DNA from: Trachythela sp. YZ-2020 | Lineage: Eukaryota; Cnidaria; Anthozoa; Malacalcyonacea; Clavulariidae | Direction: 5' to 3' | DNA length: 64,000 nucleotides | Assembly (NCBI GenBank): GCA_016169945.1 | Contig: JADLSH010000215.1 | Coordinates: forward strand, 434,001-498,000 | Shown here: positions 9,904 through 24,900 of the stretch, one piece after another | Numbering within the stretch: the stretch's first letter is position 1 | Layout: the number at the start of each line of letters is the position of its first letter | The notes under the pieces: generated by a model | The model's database searches: none | Told to the model about the DNA's origin: nothing | What the model saw: the letters and a program-made list of their open reading frames with translations, nothing else | Program-made: the position numbers and the translations under genes

Positions 9904-12900
9904 TTACTCGAAGTTTATTTCCGCAACTTCTTTCTGTCTTGCATATTCAATAGTGTCCATCAATGATTTGTTATGTGTTTCAGGAAGCATCAAGATTAGG
10001 ACAGCGCTTATGAGAGACAGTACACCGAGAATTGCATATGGAACAAATGTCGCTGTATATGCGCCCTGGATAGAAAGATACAAATGTTACTTTATATAGC
10101 GTAAATCTTCTACAAAATCCCATATCCACTTCAAACATGCCGGAAACAATAAGCCCCGCGGAACGTTCCTTCGCCCAGCCGAGAGACATTTCACTCAGAA
10201 AATCCCGCACACTTTGTGAAAAAATCCTCAAAGTCCGAAGAATCCTCAATTGCCAAAAGTCCAAAAAATCCTCAAAATTCCAAAATATCCGGAAAAGTCC
10301 AAAAGATCATCAGAATTTCACAAATAAATCCTTGGATTTTAAAAGTCCGAAAAATCTCGTACACTTTTTTGGAGTGAAATGCCCCCTCGCGCCCAGCGGC
10401 TCATATTGCCCCCAAATGCGCGATGTAAAGTATAGTGAAATGCGTCATGTAAAGCGTGATAATAATCGTAATAATAACGCCTCTGCGGAGGAGAGAGAGG
10501 AAACGTACAAGTAAGAATATCTGTGGCGAAAGCATGCCTCCAACTCTTGCCCAAGCAGAATTAACACCAAGACCTATATTTCTGAAAGATACAAAATCGG
10601 TTTTGCAGATTGGTAATTATCATGGTGCTATTTAGAGCTTCGGGTCTTTAGGATCAATCTCCCTGAAAAATACAACAAGAACTTCGACGTTTCGAGCGAA
10701 GGCCCTTCGTCTGGAAGTTAGTGCAATTGATTTTTTGGCAATCGATAATCGGTTGATCGATAACAACGTTAAAGTGCATATGAATTAAAGAAAGCTTTTA
10801 TCCTCTCAAGCGAAAGAAACTGTAATGTAAAGGTAGTACGTTTACACGCTGCGATTTGCCGATTTTAGTTTTTGCTGAATGTTAAGGACGAATATTTTCA
10901 GTTGATTATGTCACGTTTGCCACGTATTTTTCAAATATCATTAAAGTGTCTATTTTCACCATTATTGAACGAAATCAAAGGTATTATATTTCATATCAAA
11001 CGTTAAAGTGCTACTAACCCAAAAATTATTTTTGTATATGCGTAATATTTGTATCATTCTGAAAAAATCCTCATCTTGATCAACTTTTTCACTGTCAAAG
11101 TTACCCCATATTATGTCATTAGGTGAATTGTAAATTAGTTTTCCTTTGTTGTTTTTTTTATGCTAAAATTCATCATATCCGCTAACTTTGACAGTGAAAA
11201 AGTTGATCAAGATGAGGAATTTTACTATAAAGATATATTACATTTCTTCTCAGAATGATCCAAATATTACACATACCAAAAACCATATTTATTATTTATT
11301 ATAACATAAAAAGCGAACCATTTTGAATATATCACGCAAGTCTAAATATCTCAACAAAGAAACCTGGAAAAACATCTTCAAAGGTAATAAAATTTCGCTT
11401 CATATGCACTTTAAGATATTGAATTATTCAAAATTGAAAACACACTTTGCGGTGTTTCAAATGACTATAATAATCTCCCTCTCTTCTATGATATATTACT
11501 TACCGTATGACAGTAGGATATAGCTCAGCAGTAAATGTAATTAAAGTATTCAATGAAGACATTGCGCAAGACTTTCCAAGAAGCGCAGTCGCAGTTCCCA
11601 GAACTTTTACTACGGTTGCATCTATATGAAAATGTGATCATATGTGAATGGGGCTTAATTACTTCACCATAAAACCAACCAGGTTGGAATGTTGTTTCAC
11701 TTACGCCACTGAGTACAGCGGATTCTGGTTGACTGCAAAACAACAACAGTTACGAACGCGCGTTGAGTCGTTTAGATTTTGACGTTTCCAAGACTGATGT
11801 GTTTGTTTGACAGGTTAATGGTTTAATTGTTTTGAAATGTAACAAACTTTGAAACATGTCAAACAAACACATCGAACGTTGGGCGTGCCCCTTGGAAACC
11901 ATTGAAAATGACCTTGGAAACGTCTCAACGCGCGTTCGTAACTGTTGTTGTTTTGCAGTCAACCGGAATCCGCTGTAAAATTTGGATTCCTCTGGCTCTG
12001 GGCAAAAATATTAATGGCTCTAATGACCGATAATGGCTCTAATGGCCGCTAACAGTTAGTAGATGTTGAAAATGTTTTTGTCAATTTGTTATTTGAATCA
12101 ATGGCTGTCTACAGATAAAAAATTTGCGTGACCCTGGTTGTGACGATTTCGGTCAAAATATTTCCAGAACTAAGTAAGATTTGAAAAAGCTGCAAAAAGG
12201 TTTTCCACATAATTTCAAAAGTAAATTTTGCTATATACTTTTAACAATGGTACAGTGGCACATCGTGTACTTTTGGCAACATGAACTGCCTGGTTGGCAT
12301 GAACATTTAGGCATGTACTAAAACCCAAAACGGCAAAACGAAACGAGCGAAACGAAACGAGCGAAACAACCAAAACGACCGGAACGAAACCACCAAAACG
12401 AAACGACCGTAACAACCAAAACGAAACGACCAAAACGAAAATAATTTTTAAAAAATAACAAAAATCTCAAATTTACGGAGAAAATGATCCTGAAAGAGGA
12501 AATTTAACACATGAAAAGAGAATTGTAGACTATGTGTGTCGTTTTCATCATCGTTCAATACCCAATGGAAACGGACAACAATATAAATAAAACGCTGCCG
12601 AAAACAGTCAGTTTAACTTGAATGTGGAAGAAAATGGAATCATTGAATTTGGCGCCTAAACTGGCCATCATGGAAGCACTGGTTTTGCTGATTTTGATCA
12701 CAGTGATTTTGACCAGTGATTTTGACGCCATCTCAATACGGAGACCGAATCGCTCGAGGAAATGGTACATATTTCAAGGAATTAAATCTTATCTATTCAT
12801 GTAAATAACCTATTGTTTTACAGTATGCATAAAGAGCGCAATGAGGTATAGAAAGCCACCCATAAATAGAATGTAATTAATGAGCATAATTTTTAGTTTA

Positions 12901-15900
12901 TAAAATAGCACAATTGTTCACTTTGAGATTTTTGTTATTTTTTGTAATTATTTTCGTTTCGGTCGTTTCGTTTTGGTCGTTCCGTTTTGGTTGTTTCGTT
13001 TCGGTCGTTTTGGTTGTTTCGCTCGTTTCGTTTTGCCGTTTCGGGTTTTAGTACTTGCCGAACATTTATACCCGGTTCATTAAGGGCTTTAAGCGGAGTT
13101 TACCTGATTCAATAGCGGTTGTTATAACTGAAATTACATTCGCAAATCCACAAATAAAGACTGCGAGCGCCAAAGGCTTACGCCGACCAAACCTTAAATA
13201 AACGATCATAAAAGCAACTTTAGTTACAATTCATGAAATATAGTACGAAATGAACTCCGAATAAAAAGTTCTTTTTTCTTACAATTCCACACAGAGCGGC
13301 AATAACTAACTTACGATGATCCTAAGCCTTGAACATAGTTAAACACAGTGCAAAATGAATAGTTCATCTATTATCAATTTACATCAATATTTTAGATCAT
13401 CAATTATACGCAACTCGCAATATATTGGACAGGTCATCTACACACAGAGTTTCGAAAAAGCTGCGGGTGTCAGGTACTACTCGTGAGGAAGGTTTACTGG
13501 CATTGAAAAAGGTTGAAAGTGAAACACTGAATAAAACAATGCAAAGCACTAAGTACTAGACTGGTCAGGCTAGTATTTGTAGCAACAGTCAGCACCCAGT
13601 CAGAGTAGCAGTACTGAAATGGCCAACTAGCAAACCTACCCAAGCAAAAGCCTGCATGTCGCAAAATTCCCAGTTATTTTGAGCAAAATCCTACCCGAAG
13701 TAAGGTTTAAAAGTGTTTTCCAACTCAATCTAACATACCTCGGGACTGCCCAAAGCATCAACACGACAGCACACATATCCACTGCTTCACCTATCCCAAA
13801 ATTGACATATTTATCACCAAATAGAAACGAAATATTGAAGGCCAAGCCATAAAACGTAGCAGAGACTGTGAACCTATATAAAGAAATATACTTAACTGAT
13901 AAAAAGGCCGACAATAGACCATTTGCAGAAATGTTTCATTATACATTACTTCAATGTCAAAACACAAAACATGAAAGACATTACAAGACTGAATAAAGCA
14001 AGAAGTTTTCATCAAGACGAATCACAAACTACATACAGCACAGCCACCCATGCTGTGCAGGGGCATCAGATGCGGGGGCCGAGCCCCCTCTCTCCCACAC
14101 ACACACCAATCCCCCAACGCTATACAAAGGGCTGGCCTGAATAGATTTCAGCCAAGTATTTGCAGAAAGGTACACGAAGGAGCAATCGCAAATTTGCACG
14201 TTAAACGTTATATATCGTTATCTGACCACCAGAATAACGGCGCCCTCCAGTTTACGAAATTTCTCCCCCTCCGGATGCTGTAAACATTATACCTCACCCC
14301 TCTACTTACCATATGAGAATTAGGATGAAACTTTTCCTTCGTAATGATGGAGACCTGAAGAGATCTAAAACGTTTGCTTTTCGACATTGCCTTGGTTGAT
14401 TAATATTCTGGATACCATTCTCTTTAATTCCTTGCATGATTTCCTCAGGATATGGCAGCTTGTTGAAGGTAACTATACGTCGAACAATGCACTCCGCTTT
14501 CTCGTATTGTTTATGAAGAATGAGCCAGCGGAGAGACTCTGGAACAAAACTAGAAATGGAAGACGTGGGTGGTGTAGTTTGGTTACCGTATTCACTCGGA
14601 AGCAAGCTTGAGCAAGCTTGTCAACAAGTTGTAACAATGTTGTCATTTTATCAAGTTGCTACAAGGTTGTCACCGACAACTTCGTAACTAGTTGTTGAAT
14701 TGCACGACGATAACAAGTTGTTGGAACAACTTGGAACAAGTCTGTTGAGTCAATTGTCAACAAACCGTTGACAACAAGCTGCATGGGAACAAGCAATGCG
14801 AACACATCCTGATAACAAGTTGTTGAAACAGCATTGGTAAACAAGTTGTTGAAACAGCATTACAACTTGTGCGCTTGTGACAATTATGGATGACCCTTGC
14901 TGACTAATCACATCACTTACAATTTACAAACGGACGACTTACCATAACAAAAGGAGTTGAATGAACGGGATGAAAGAAATGGCTAGTTGAATATATTTCC
15001 AGTCTCGTATTAAATATGCAAGTACTCCTAGTACTATACCACCAGTCACTGATATAATGCCATAAAATATGCCAGCTCTGGCACGATGTTTCGTCTGGAA
15101 CAGCTCCATGGCCAACACGAAAGATACTATCAGTAAAGCCTAATACATGAATCAGAAGAGAGAAAGTAAATGTTACACTTCTTGTACAGTTTAAACTTTA
15201 GAGTATTTAACTCTCCTTCTGCAGTGCCTACAGTATCACCTATAATTCAATAATTTTGGGAGCAGACCATTATCAGGCATATAGACTAATTCTAAATACG
15301 GGGCTCGAAATGGAAAGGCTTATGCCTTTCCCCTACTAAACTGTCCTGTTTGACTCTTAAGTTCGAAAGTCCTGGAATTGTATAGTTGGACTTTTTGAGA
15401 ATTTGTCAGAGAACTTTTCTGACTTTTTGTACGAAATAATACAATATTTGTTAGATTATGCAGTTTATTTGGAAAAAGAAACAAAAAAGGTTTACAAAAT
15501 ATAGGTTTTCGTTCGAGACGAATCAACAACTACTGATAATGGCGGATAAAAACGTTCCACTCACGCCATATGATCACGTGTCCGATATACTATATATACT
15601 AACTGTAGCATCATGCTTCCTTAATTTATGTTAAACAATATGAACCGATTTACTCTATATAACTTGAAGTATTACTTGATGTTAACACCCCCACTCAGAC
15701 TCAGCTTGTCCTTATTAAACTACGATGAGTCTGGTTTGTTCTTTAATTGCCTAATAATACTGTTCGATGTTTTTCAACTTTTACTCGAGGTAATGACTTC
15801 GTAAGAATGTCCGCGGTCATTTCTTCAGTTGGAACATAATGAATCTTCACTTCTTTGTTTTGTACCCTTTCTCGGATGAAGTGCATTTTCGTATCAATAT

Positions 15901-18900
15901 GTTTTGACCGTTTATGCATCACAGGATTATGACACATTTTTATACAGGACTGATGGTCTTCTCCGATGTCAGTCGGTTTCTCCATTGGACAACCAATATC
16001 TTTCGGTAGCGCGCGTAAATACAGTACCTCTGCACACACAAACGAAAGGTTCGAAATCACGAATAATTTGATAAAAATTCCTATATTGAACCATGAAAAT
16101 CGGAGACTAAGTTACCCAAATGTCCAAAGATACCCACTATCTGCATTTTTCCTTTCAAATGTCAGATCACTTCTGCCGAAAGTTGATGAATTAGATGCTA
16201 TTCTTAAATTAAATCATGCCAGTTTGGCTTTTATCACGGAAACATGGTTAAACGAAAACATTGACGACGATGCAGTTCAAATACATGGCTACTCCTTGAT
16301 ACGTCGTGATAGAAAATCTAGGACTGGAGGAGGGGTGTGTGCTTATATAAAGTCACAGATCCCCTTTAAAATTCTAACTTGTTTGCAAGATGTTTGTTTT
16401 GAAACTCTGTGGCTTTACCTGAGACCACACAAACTGTTCCGAGGTTTCTCATGTTTGGTTGTCTGTGTGGTTTATCACCCACCATCCAGCGACAACAACG
16501 CACTTATCAGACACCTTACCATAAAGCTTGATGCTGCCCTCTCCATGTACCCAAATGCAGGCATAATATTAGTTGGGGATTTTAACAAATGTCCAGTTTC
16601 CACAATACTCAGACACTTTACGTTAAAGCAGATTGTTAAACAACCTACGAGAGGAAATGCTATATTAGATTTAATTTTGACAAACATGTCAGACTTTTGT
16701 AACATCCCCTTGGTAATCCCACCCATTGGACGCAGCGACCACAATTCAGTGTTATGCTCATATAAGGAAGGTACAACTAAAAACGCCCACACGAAAGTGA
16801 AAATCAGACAGGGAAATAATGCTGCAAAATCTGCTTTTGGAAAGTGGTTAACCGATTTTAATTGGACCTTTTCATACCGCACTATTTCTTGTGAACAAAA
16901 ATTAGACCTCTTCCAAGACATCATAAATGCCGGATTGGATTGTTTCCTCCCGATAAAAACTGTAAAATTACATGATAAAGACAAACCTTGGGTAACTCCT
17001 GAATTTAAGAAAATAATCGGAACCAGACAAAAGGCATTCCATCATGGAAAAAGTTCACATTATCAGCAGCTACGCAATCAGGTAAACAGAGAAAGTAAGA
17101 AGCTCAGATCCACATTTCTTGAGAAAAAATTAGAACAGTTAAAGCTAAACCCTAACCCAAAAAAGTGGTGGCAATCAATAAAACAGTTATCAGGATGTCC
17201 TAAGAAGAAAGTCCTTTCAACTCTTGTCGTGGGCAATCAGGTGGTGTCAGGAAAAGCCCTGGCCGAAAACATTAATGACGCTTTTGTCTCAGTTACCAAA
17301 GAAATCCCTCCTTTAAATCGTCTTCATATCGACATTTTACCAGAAAACAGCTATTTTGACATTTCACCAGAGTTTATCATTAAAGAAGAAGAGGTATACC
17401 ATAAATTATCCATTATATCAACTTCCAAATCTCCTGGTCCAGATGGAATACCAAACTGGGTTCTGAAGTTCTACGCCCATGTACTTGCTTCCCCTGTAGC
17501 ATCAATTTTCAATGCTTCTATCCAACAAGCGACTGTTCCAACCATGTGGAAAAAAGCTAATGTCATCCCAATTCCAAAAATATCATCACCTGAGGACATC
17601 ACCAAAGACCTTCGCCCCATTTCGCTTACATCTACCCTGTCTAAAACCTGTGAACGTTTTGTTACTGATTGGCTACTTGAGTACATAAAGGAAAAGATTG
17701 ATAGGCGACAATTTGGTTCTTTAAGAAACTCCTCGACAACTCATGCCCTATTAAGCTTTGTACATCACTTATTATATGAAACTGATACATCAAAAACCGC
17801 TGTAAGGGTTTTCTTGCTCGATTTTTCGAAAGCTTTCGATCTTATAGACCACAACATCCTGCTGTACAAGTTATATGAAATGAAGGTACCATCGACTATT
17901 ACAAATTGGATTAGAAGTTTCCTTTTTGAACGCAAACAACGCGTCAAGATAGCTAACTGTGTTTCAAATTGGCAAACTTTAAACGGAGGTGTGCCACAAG
18001 GAACAGTTCTGGGACCAGTACTTTTTCTCGTTATGATAAACGACCTTCTCACAGACTGGAATAACCGATGGAAATACGTCGACGATAGTACTATCACTGA
18101 AAGTATTATACCGGATATCAATAGCATCCTCCAAGAGCTTGTGGATATTATCTATAATTGGACCATCGTTAATATGAAACTGAACATCAGTAAATGCAAA
18201 GAATTGATAATAGACTTTGCAAAATATAAGCAGGACTTCCCACCTTTAATTATAAATGGCGTTGCTGTAGAACGTGTATCATCAACTCGGGTTCTGGGAC
18301 TAATTGTTCAGGATAATATGAATTGGAACGAACACGTAAACAATGTTGTCAAAAAAGCAGGAAAAGGACTCTACTTGCTGAGAGTGCTGAAACGATCAAA
18401 CGCTGATACGAACACGTTAATCACTGTGTACACTACTATTATAAGACCTGTTCTCGAATACGCCTGCCAAGTCTGGCATTTTAACATCCAAGAGTATTTG
18501 AGCGAAGACATTAAAAAGATTCAGCGGCGTGCTTTGCGAATCTCGTTGCCATTAATGAGTTACAGAGAAGCCCGGAATTTTACTGGTATCCCTTTACTAA
18601 AAGCAAGGAGAGAAACATTATGTGAACAATTTTTTAAAAAGAATGAGAATAATGATAAACTAAGCGAACTATTGCACCATAAAGCAACAACAGACTATGA
18701 TATGCGACCAAGATGCAAGTACAACAATTATCTATGTAGAACTGAACGTTTTAGGAAATCGTTTTTTCCTCAAATTATTTCCAAAGAAAACAGTAAATAA
18801 CTGAGTAGAAGTATAGGCCTATTGACTTTGCTATTTTTGAACTTTTAATATTCTTAATAATGTAATATAACGATAACTTAATACTTTTTAACAGTAGATA

Positions 18901-21900
18901 CAAATATTGTAAATTTCTGATGTAATTTAACCTATTGGTTACAAAATCAGTTTTCAAATAAACTATTATTAAAAAAAAAAAATAGACAGCTTCTTGTACT
19001 GCAGCCGCCATGGCTTGGTACTCCGCTTCCGAAAGTGCGACCGTTACTTGTTTCTTCACCTCCCAACTGATGGCGCCGCCATTTCCTTCAAACTTGAAGT
19101 AATAGCCCGTTGTCGATTTGCGATCGTTGAGGTCCCCGCTCCAATCTGCGTCTGAGTCGCCAATCACGTTGAGGTTGGAATTCTTCGCAAATGTTAATCG
19201 TAAATCTATAGTTCCTTTCAGGTATCTTAGTACGTGTTTCGCAGCTTTCCAGTGTGATGTGTCAGGTTTATCCAGGAATCTTGACAGCTGATTGACAAGG
19301 TGCAGTATGTCTGGACGGGTTTGCCTTCCGATAAATAGAAGAGAACCAACTAAACTTCTATACAGCTTCGGATCTACTAATTTATGTTCGTCGTTGTTCT
19401 TAATTAACTTCAGATTTACTTCCCCAGGTGTTGCTGCTGCTTTGCAATCACTCATGTGGAATTGTTCAAGAACAGACTCGATGTATTTCCTTTGGTCAAC
19501 AGTAATCTTTTCGTGCGACCGTAAAATCTGCATTCCTAAGAACCAGTTTAACGTGCCACGATCGTCCATCTTGAAATTCTCATTTAACACTGCCTTGATT
19601 TCGTTAACTGCTTCTTCGCTCGCCCCAGCTACTATGATGTCATCTACCCAGACTAACACGTATGAGAATGTTCCAGCTTCCTCCTTTCTTACAAATAAGC
19701 AGTAGTCATTACAGCTTCGTTTGAATCCTTCTTTGAGAAGTCGACTTGACAGTGCTTCATACCAATTCTTTGCAGCCTGTTTCAAGCCATAGATTGATTT
19801 GTTTAGTTTGCATACCACCTTTTCTCCCGAGTTTGCTTTCTTGGTAAAACCTTTTGGTTGCTCTAGGTAAATTTCTTCTTCTATGTTGGCGTGAAGGTAG
19901 GCTGATTTCACGTCCATTTGTCCAAGATGCAAATCTTTTTGTGCTGCCGTTGCTAGTAGGATTCGGAAAGTTTCGGGTTTACAAGTTGGAGCGTACAGTA
20001 CGTATCGAAAAAGTCTAAACCTTCGATTTGAGCATAACCTTTGGCTACGTATCTTGCTTTGAATTTATCTACTTGTCCGTCTGCTCCGTACTTTACTTTA
20101 TACACCCATTTTCCAGGTAAAACTTGTTTATCCTTTGGTTCATCAACTATTGTCCAGGTGTCATTGTCTATTAGTGAATGATACTCCGCTTTCATAGCTT
20201 TTCTCCAGTTCTCTGCTTGCGGTGAATTAACTGCTTCACTATACGACTTGGGTTCTTGTACGTTTTCTTCTTTAGTTGTGCTGAAAGTGTAGGGTGATCC
20301 ATATCTCTCAGGTGGACGTCGATTTCTGCTTGCTCTGGGAAGTGTGATTTCGTCTTCCTCTGGGTTTTCTTCAGCTTCGTGCTGATCGTCTACGACAGGT
20401 ATCGGTGCCTTAATTTCCCCCACTTTACCTTGAACCTGTTCCGTTGTGTCCTTGTGATTTGAGCGATCATCGTTGAGGTCCATGTTGGGACTCACAAGGT
20501 TTAATTCTTCCGGATTTATTGTTTCCTTTGCTAAAAATGATTGGATTTCATTTTCTTTGAAGAGAACATTTCGCGCTTTGATGACTTTCTTCGAATCAAA
20601 TTCTTGCAGAACGTATGCTGTGCTTTTGTCATCATAACCGATAAATTTTGCCTTTACAGATCTAGAATCCAACTTCTTTAAGTTGATCTTTCTCTTCATA
20701 ACATATGCTGTGCAGCCAAAAACTCGTAGATGATTTCGCCTTGGCGGCTTTCCGGTAAAGAGCTCGAAGGGACTTTTGCCTTGGTTGCTGTTGGCACTCA
20801 CGGTAAGATTTCTTATATGAGCTGCTGTACATAATGCTCTTACCCAATAGCGCTTTGATAATTTTGCTTGGATCAATAGACATCGTCCCATTTCAACCAG
20901 AGTTCGATTAAAGCGTTCCGCAACTCCGTTCTGTTGTGGGGGTTTCTGGCACGGTATATTCCTGCTTTATTTTTGAATCTCTGCAGTAATCCTTAAATTG
21001 CTTCGATGTATATTCTGCGCCGTTGTCGGTTCGTAGTCTCCGAGGTGATCCTGATTCTGCTACATACTCCTTGAATCTTTCAAAGGCTTGGGATTTCTTG
21101 CTCATAAACTTTACGACTGAATATTTCGAATATTCGTCCACAAATGTAATCGCATACCTGGATCCATTGAGGCTAGGGACTTCGAATGGACCAAGAATAT
21201 CTGAGTAAACAAGTTCGAGAGGTTTCTGGGACTTGTTCTTAGCTTTTTTTGGTACAGGTTTAGTGGATTGCTTTCCAAGTGCACATGTTTCACATACTTC
21301 CTTTAGATTATCTTCACAGCCAATGGTGCGTTTGACATCGTCTTTGTTCAGATGTCCGAGACGTTTATGCCACAAACTAGCGTCTCCTTTACTTGTTGTC
21401 GAATTTGGGTTGCATGTGGTAGAACTACATGCTCTGGACCTTTCAAAGATAACCTTCAGATGAAATAAACCTGCGTCTTCGGTTAGATCAATCTCTGGGC
21501 CACGATTCAACATTAACTTCGCTTTGTTTTCTTTAAATATGAACTTGTGTCCAAATTTGACAGATCGGTTGACAGAAAGTAGGTTTACTTCATAATTTGG
21601 TACATAAAGAACATTTCGTAGGGCCATCTCTACCTCTTTTCCATTTGTTGATTGAAGCTTAATTGGTACATCGCCAATTCCTTCGACAGGTGTAAGGTTT
21701 CCTTTTGGATCCTTAACGTTTTTGACATTGCAAGGTTGTAAGTTTTCGAACAGTTCCTTTTCGGTAATAATATGATCTGTACAACCAGTATCAATGATGA
21801 GATGATTTAATTTTCCAGTACCACTGCTTGTTCCACTACCACTGTTCATACATTGAGAGTACGATGAAAATGAAGTCGATTCATTTGTTGGAGGGTCTTC

Positions 21901-24900
21901 ACGTTTACTTGGGCCTCTGCACGCTTTTGCTAGATGACCCCTCTTTTTGCACTTTGAACAGACAGCTGAACTTCTTTTATTGCATTGCTTGGCAAAGTGA
22001 CCGGGAAGTCCACAGACAAAACAATTTCCCTTCGGTTTGGTTGGACCTTTATTTCGACCCGATGCATTCCTAGAATGCATTGCTGTAGCACTATCTCCTT
22101 CTGCTTGATGTCTTTGGAGTCGACTATCTTCATAGTTTTGTAAACGTGTTCGTAATTCGGTGAAATTAGCTGCCGGATTGAAGCTTTCTTGTACCACAAA
22201 GTGTTCATACTTTTCTGGAAGTCCGTTTATAACAAGAGCATTGAATAGTGTTTCTGATATCTTTTCACCAGCTTCGGTAAGTCGGGACATTAGTTCTTGT
22301 GCTCGTATGAAATATTCGGATAATTTTTCATTTTCACCTAACTGTAATCTAGATATTTGACGAACTAGACTTACTACAGTTGGCTTTTCGACGTTGGAAT
22401 ATCTCTGTTGTAGTAAACGCCACGCTTTTGCTCCGTCCCCAACACCATCTGATGACATGCAATCATGTCGTATATAAAAGACTGTTGTTATCGAGGGCTA
22501 AAGCAATATGACACCATACCATATTATTTCTTTCTTCAATCTTTTCGATTTGTTGATTTTTGCCTCCAATGCGGCCTTTATTTCATTTGTAGCATCTTCT
22601 GCTAACGGTGTTACTTCTTCTGGTAAAACTTCTTTCCCTAGAAGTGCTTTATATAAACCTTTCGTCTGCATATACGCAATGAATACGCCTCGACTTTTCC
22701 ATTGAAAACTAGCCATTTTATCGTTTGACTGTCCACTTTTTAAGCTCCTGGGCCCATAACCTGTTAGATTATGCAGTTTATTTGGAAAAAGAAACAAAAA
22801 AGGTTTACAAAATATAGGTTTTCGTTCGAGACGAATCAACAACTACTGATAATGGCGGATAAAAACGTTCTACTACACCCATATGATCACGTGTCCGATA
22901 TACTATATATACTAACTGTAGCATCATGCTTCCTTAATTTATGTTAAAGAATATGAACCGATTTACTCTATATAACTTGAAGTATTACTTAATGTTAACA
23001 ATATTAAACGTGTTACATGCCTCCATAACTATTAGCAGGCTCCATCCCCCCTTCCCACTTTTTGAGATCGATTTTTGCCCCTGCTCGCTTAAATTCGCGG
23101 ACAACCGAATTGAACAACCTAGACATATGTACGAGGTTTCAGAATTGAAGTCTGTAATAGTGAAGAGACGAAGTAGCGCCAGTGGCAGTGTAACAGGAAA
23201 TTTATATGCCCCCCCCAAAAAAAAATATAATTAGGATTTGGCCCACAGGAATAAATTTCCTAAAAAAATATACTTGGAAATTGTTCCCCCCACTTCACAA
23301 TATATAAGTTGGAGAATAAAGATATTTGGACATGACGTAGTCGATGCATGTATGTATAACAGAAATAGATAAAAAGATCGTTCTAAACGAATTGGCTCGA
23401 AACGTAGTTGAAACGGAGTAAAACCTGAGTAAAACTTAAACCTTTATGGAAAGTCGGAAACACAATGCATTATGTCAAGTCTGGTAATGAATGCATGAAG
23501 GCTAACGAAAAAGTCTTGGTCTTTAGCAGTTTAACCATAGAGCGAAAAACAGTGTATAATTTGACGATGTCAACGTCTAATAACATCTAACGACTAATAA
23601 ATTGGTCTGCAAAGTCATTACAATTTACATGAATCACCAAACGTATGATTGATGTGATTTCACACAATACAGCAACAACGTACACTTTTCGCAAGGTAAT
23701 GAGCCAATAGCCTTAACTCTTGTCAGCAAATCTATTAAATCACATATGTCAAGAGGAGAATCGAGGCCTTTATCAATCATCATCAAAAATAGATTTCATA
23801 TAGTTGGGAATTTCGGCTTGTCTGCCTATGTATTGAGAAAGCTGAAAAGTTATATTTTATGAATTATTTATTACCTGCGCTTGAATACCAAGGAAAAATC
23901 TTAAGATAACAAAAGCATAATAATTTCTAAATATAAATATCGCAAAGCTTAGAAGTCCTGCTGATAGCTGAGCAATACCGAGTGTAGGCTTTCGACCATA
24001 TTTGTCAGCAGGAAATCCATACATTAATGCACCGACCATGACCCCGCTGAAGTATATTGTCGTTGCTAGTTCACTTTTGTACGCATCACCACATACAAGA
24101 TCAAACTGTAAGATATTAAGACATAACAGCTAGACAGCTAGGATGAGCGTCAGGGAACAGTGGCGTAGCCAAAAAAACAGAAGTGGGGGGGGGGGGACAA
24201 TTTATGACGTGTGAGCTTATGACGGGAGTGTGCTGCCCCGGAACATTTTGATATCTGAGGCCTCTTAGAGTCCCCGAAATGCAATCAAATGTGATAGCTA
24301 CGGTAATATATTGTGCACACGAAGTCCTCCCCCCCCCAACATTTCTCATCGGATTTAAACATATCTCGAAGGTTGTCCTGAAAGAGAGTGTGGGGGACTC
24401 AACCCCTTGTATAGACTGTATAACATGTCCTCTCTCCTCTACTCATGCTGAGCCACCTTAACAAATATCTTGCATCAAGTTTCAAAGTGACTCACTCTGC
24501 GGACAGGGAATGATGGAACGATAGAAACACACACTTCATGTTAGACTCTGTCGAGGAGAGAGTAACATGTCACAAGTTGGTGCAGTAATAAGTTGTAATA
24601 TAAATAACAATTGGACTCAGTAGATAAAAACTACCTCTGTCCCTTAATTTGGCTCATGTAAGTGATGTCACAACTCCATAATTGTTTGGCTTCTGTCATT
24701 TTTGGTGGCAAATTCCACTGGGCAAATTCAAACTAATTAAAATGAAATCCAACATGGCTGACATTAAACATATGCCAACTTTCCTTTAGTTAATAACTCA
24801 AGTTCTAGACAGGCTAAAACAACAAACTATACACCAAAATACTCCTCGTTGTTCAAGGATTATAGCGAGCACTTCAATGGAATCAACGATAATGCCACCC

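Larger units (their letters stand above)
15743..22716 (-). pseudogene. Copia gag-pol, broken by frameshifts and a LINE
   Basis: The reading starts at ATG 22716 (MASFQWKSRG..). The first frame stops at 22498 and the next usable frame begins at 22458, with the gag UBN2-like region (GDGAKAWRLLQQRYS). Two CCHC knuckles follow (CFVCGLPGHFAKQC, CSKCKKRGHLAKAC), then protease IIDTGCTDHI, the GAG-pre-integrase motif WHKRLGHLN, and integrase with DNGAEY. One extra C in a C-run near 20945 shifts frame in the integrase core. A second shift near 19990 interrupts RT. RT shows DVKSAYLHA and the catalytic WVDD variant, and RNase H shows SDADWSGD. The LINE splits RNase H, whose remainder (16022-15743, ending ILTKSLP..) lies beyond it. 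It cannot make a working polyprotein as read. Confidence 0.88.
15449..23000 (-). mobile_element. Ty1/Copia LTR retrotransposon, degenerate, with a nested LINE
   Basis: Two 239-bp LTRs (TG..CA) bound the element and the 5-bp duplication ATATT flanks it at 15444-15448 and 23001-23005. On the minus strand the 5' LTR (23000-22762) is followed at once by GGTTATGGGCCCAGGAGC, a candidate primer-binding site. A purine tract GAGTGGGGG lies against the 3' LTR. Domain order gag, protease, integrase, RT, RNase H is Copia-type. Without the LINE it would be about 4.6 kb. The LTRs differ at a handful of positions, so it is not brand new. It sits in SLC22 intron 2 in the gene's orientation. Confidence 0.93.

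Noticed and set aside
19953..22458. An active Copia element
   Set aside because: Gag, integrase and RT frames are shifted, and RNase H is split by a LINE.
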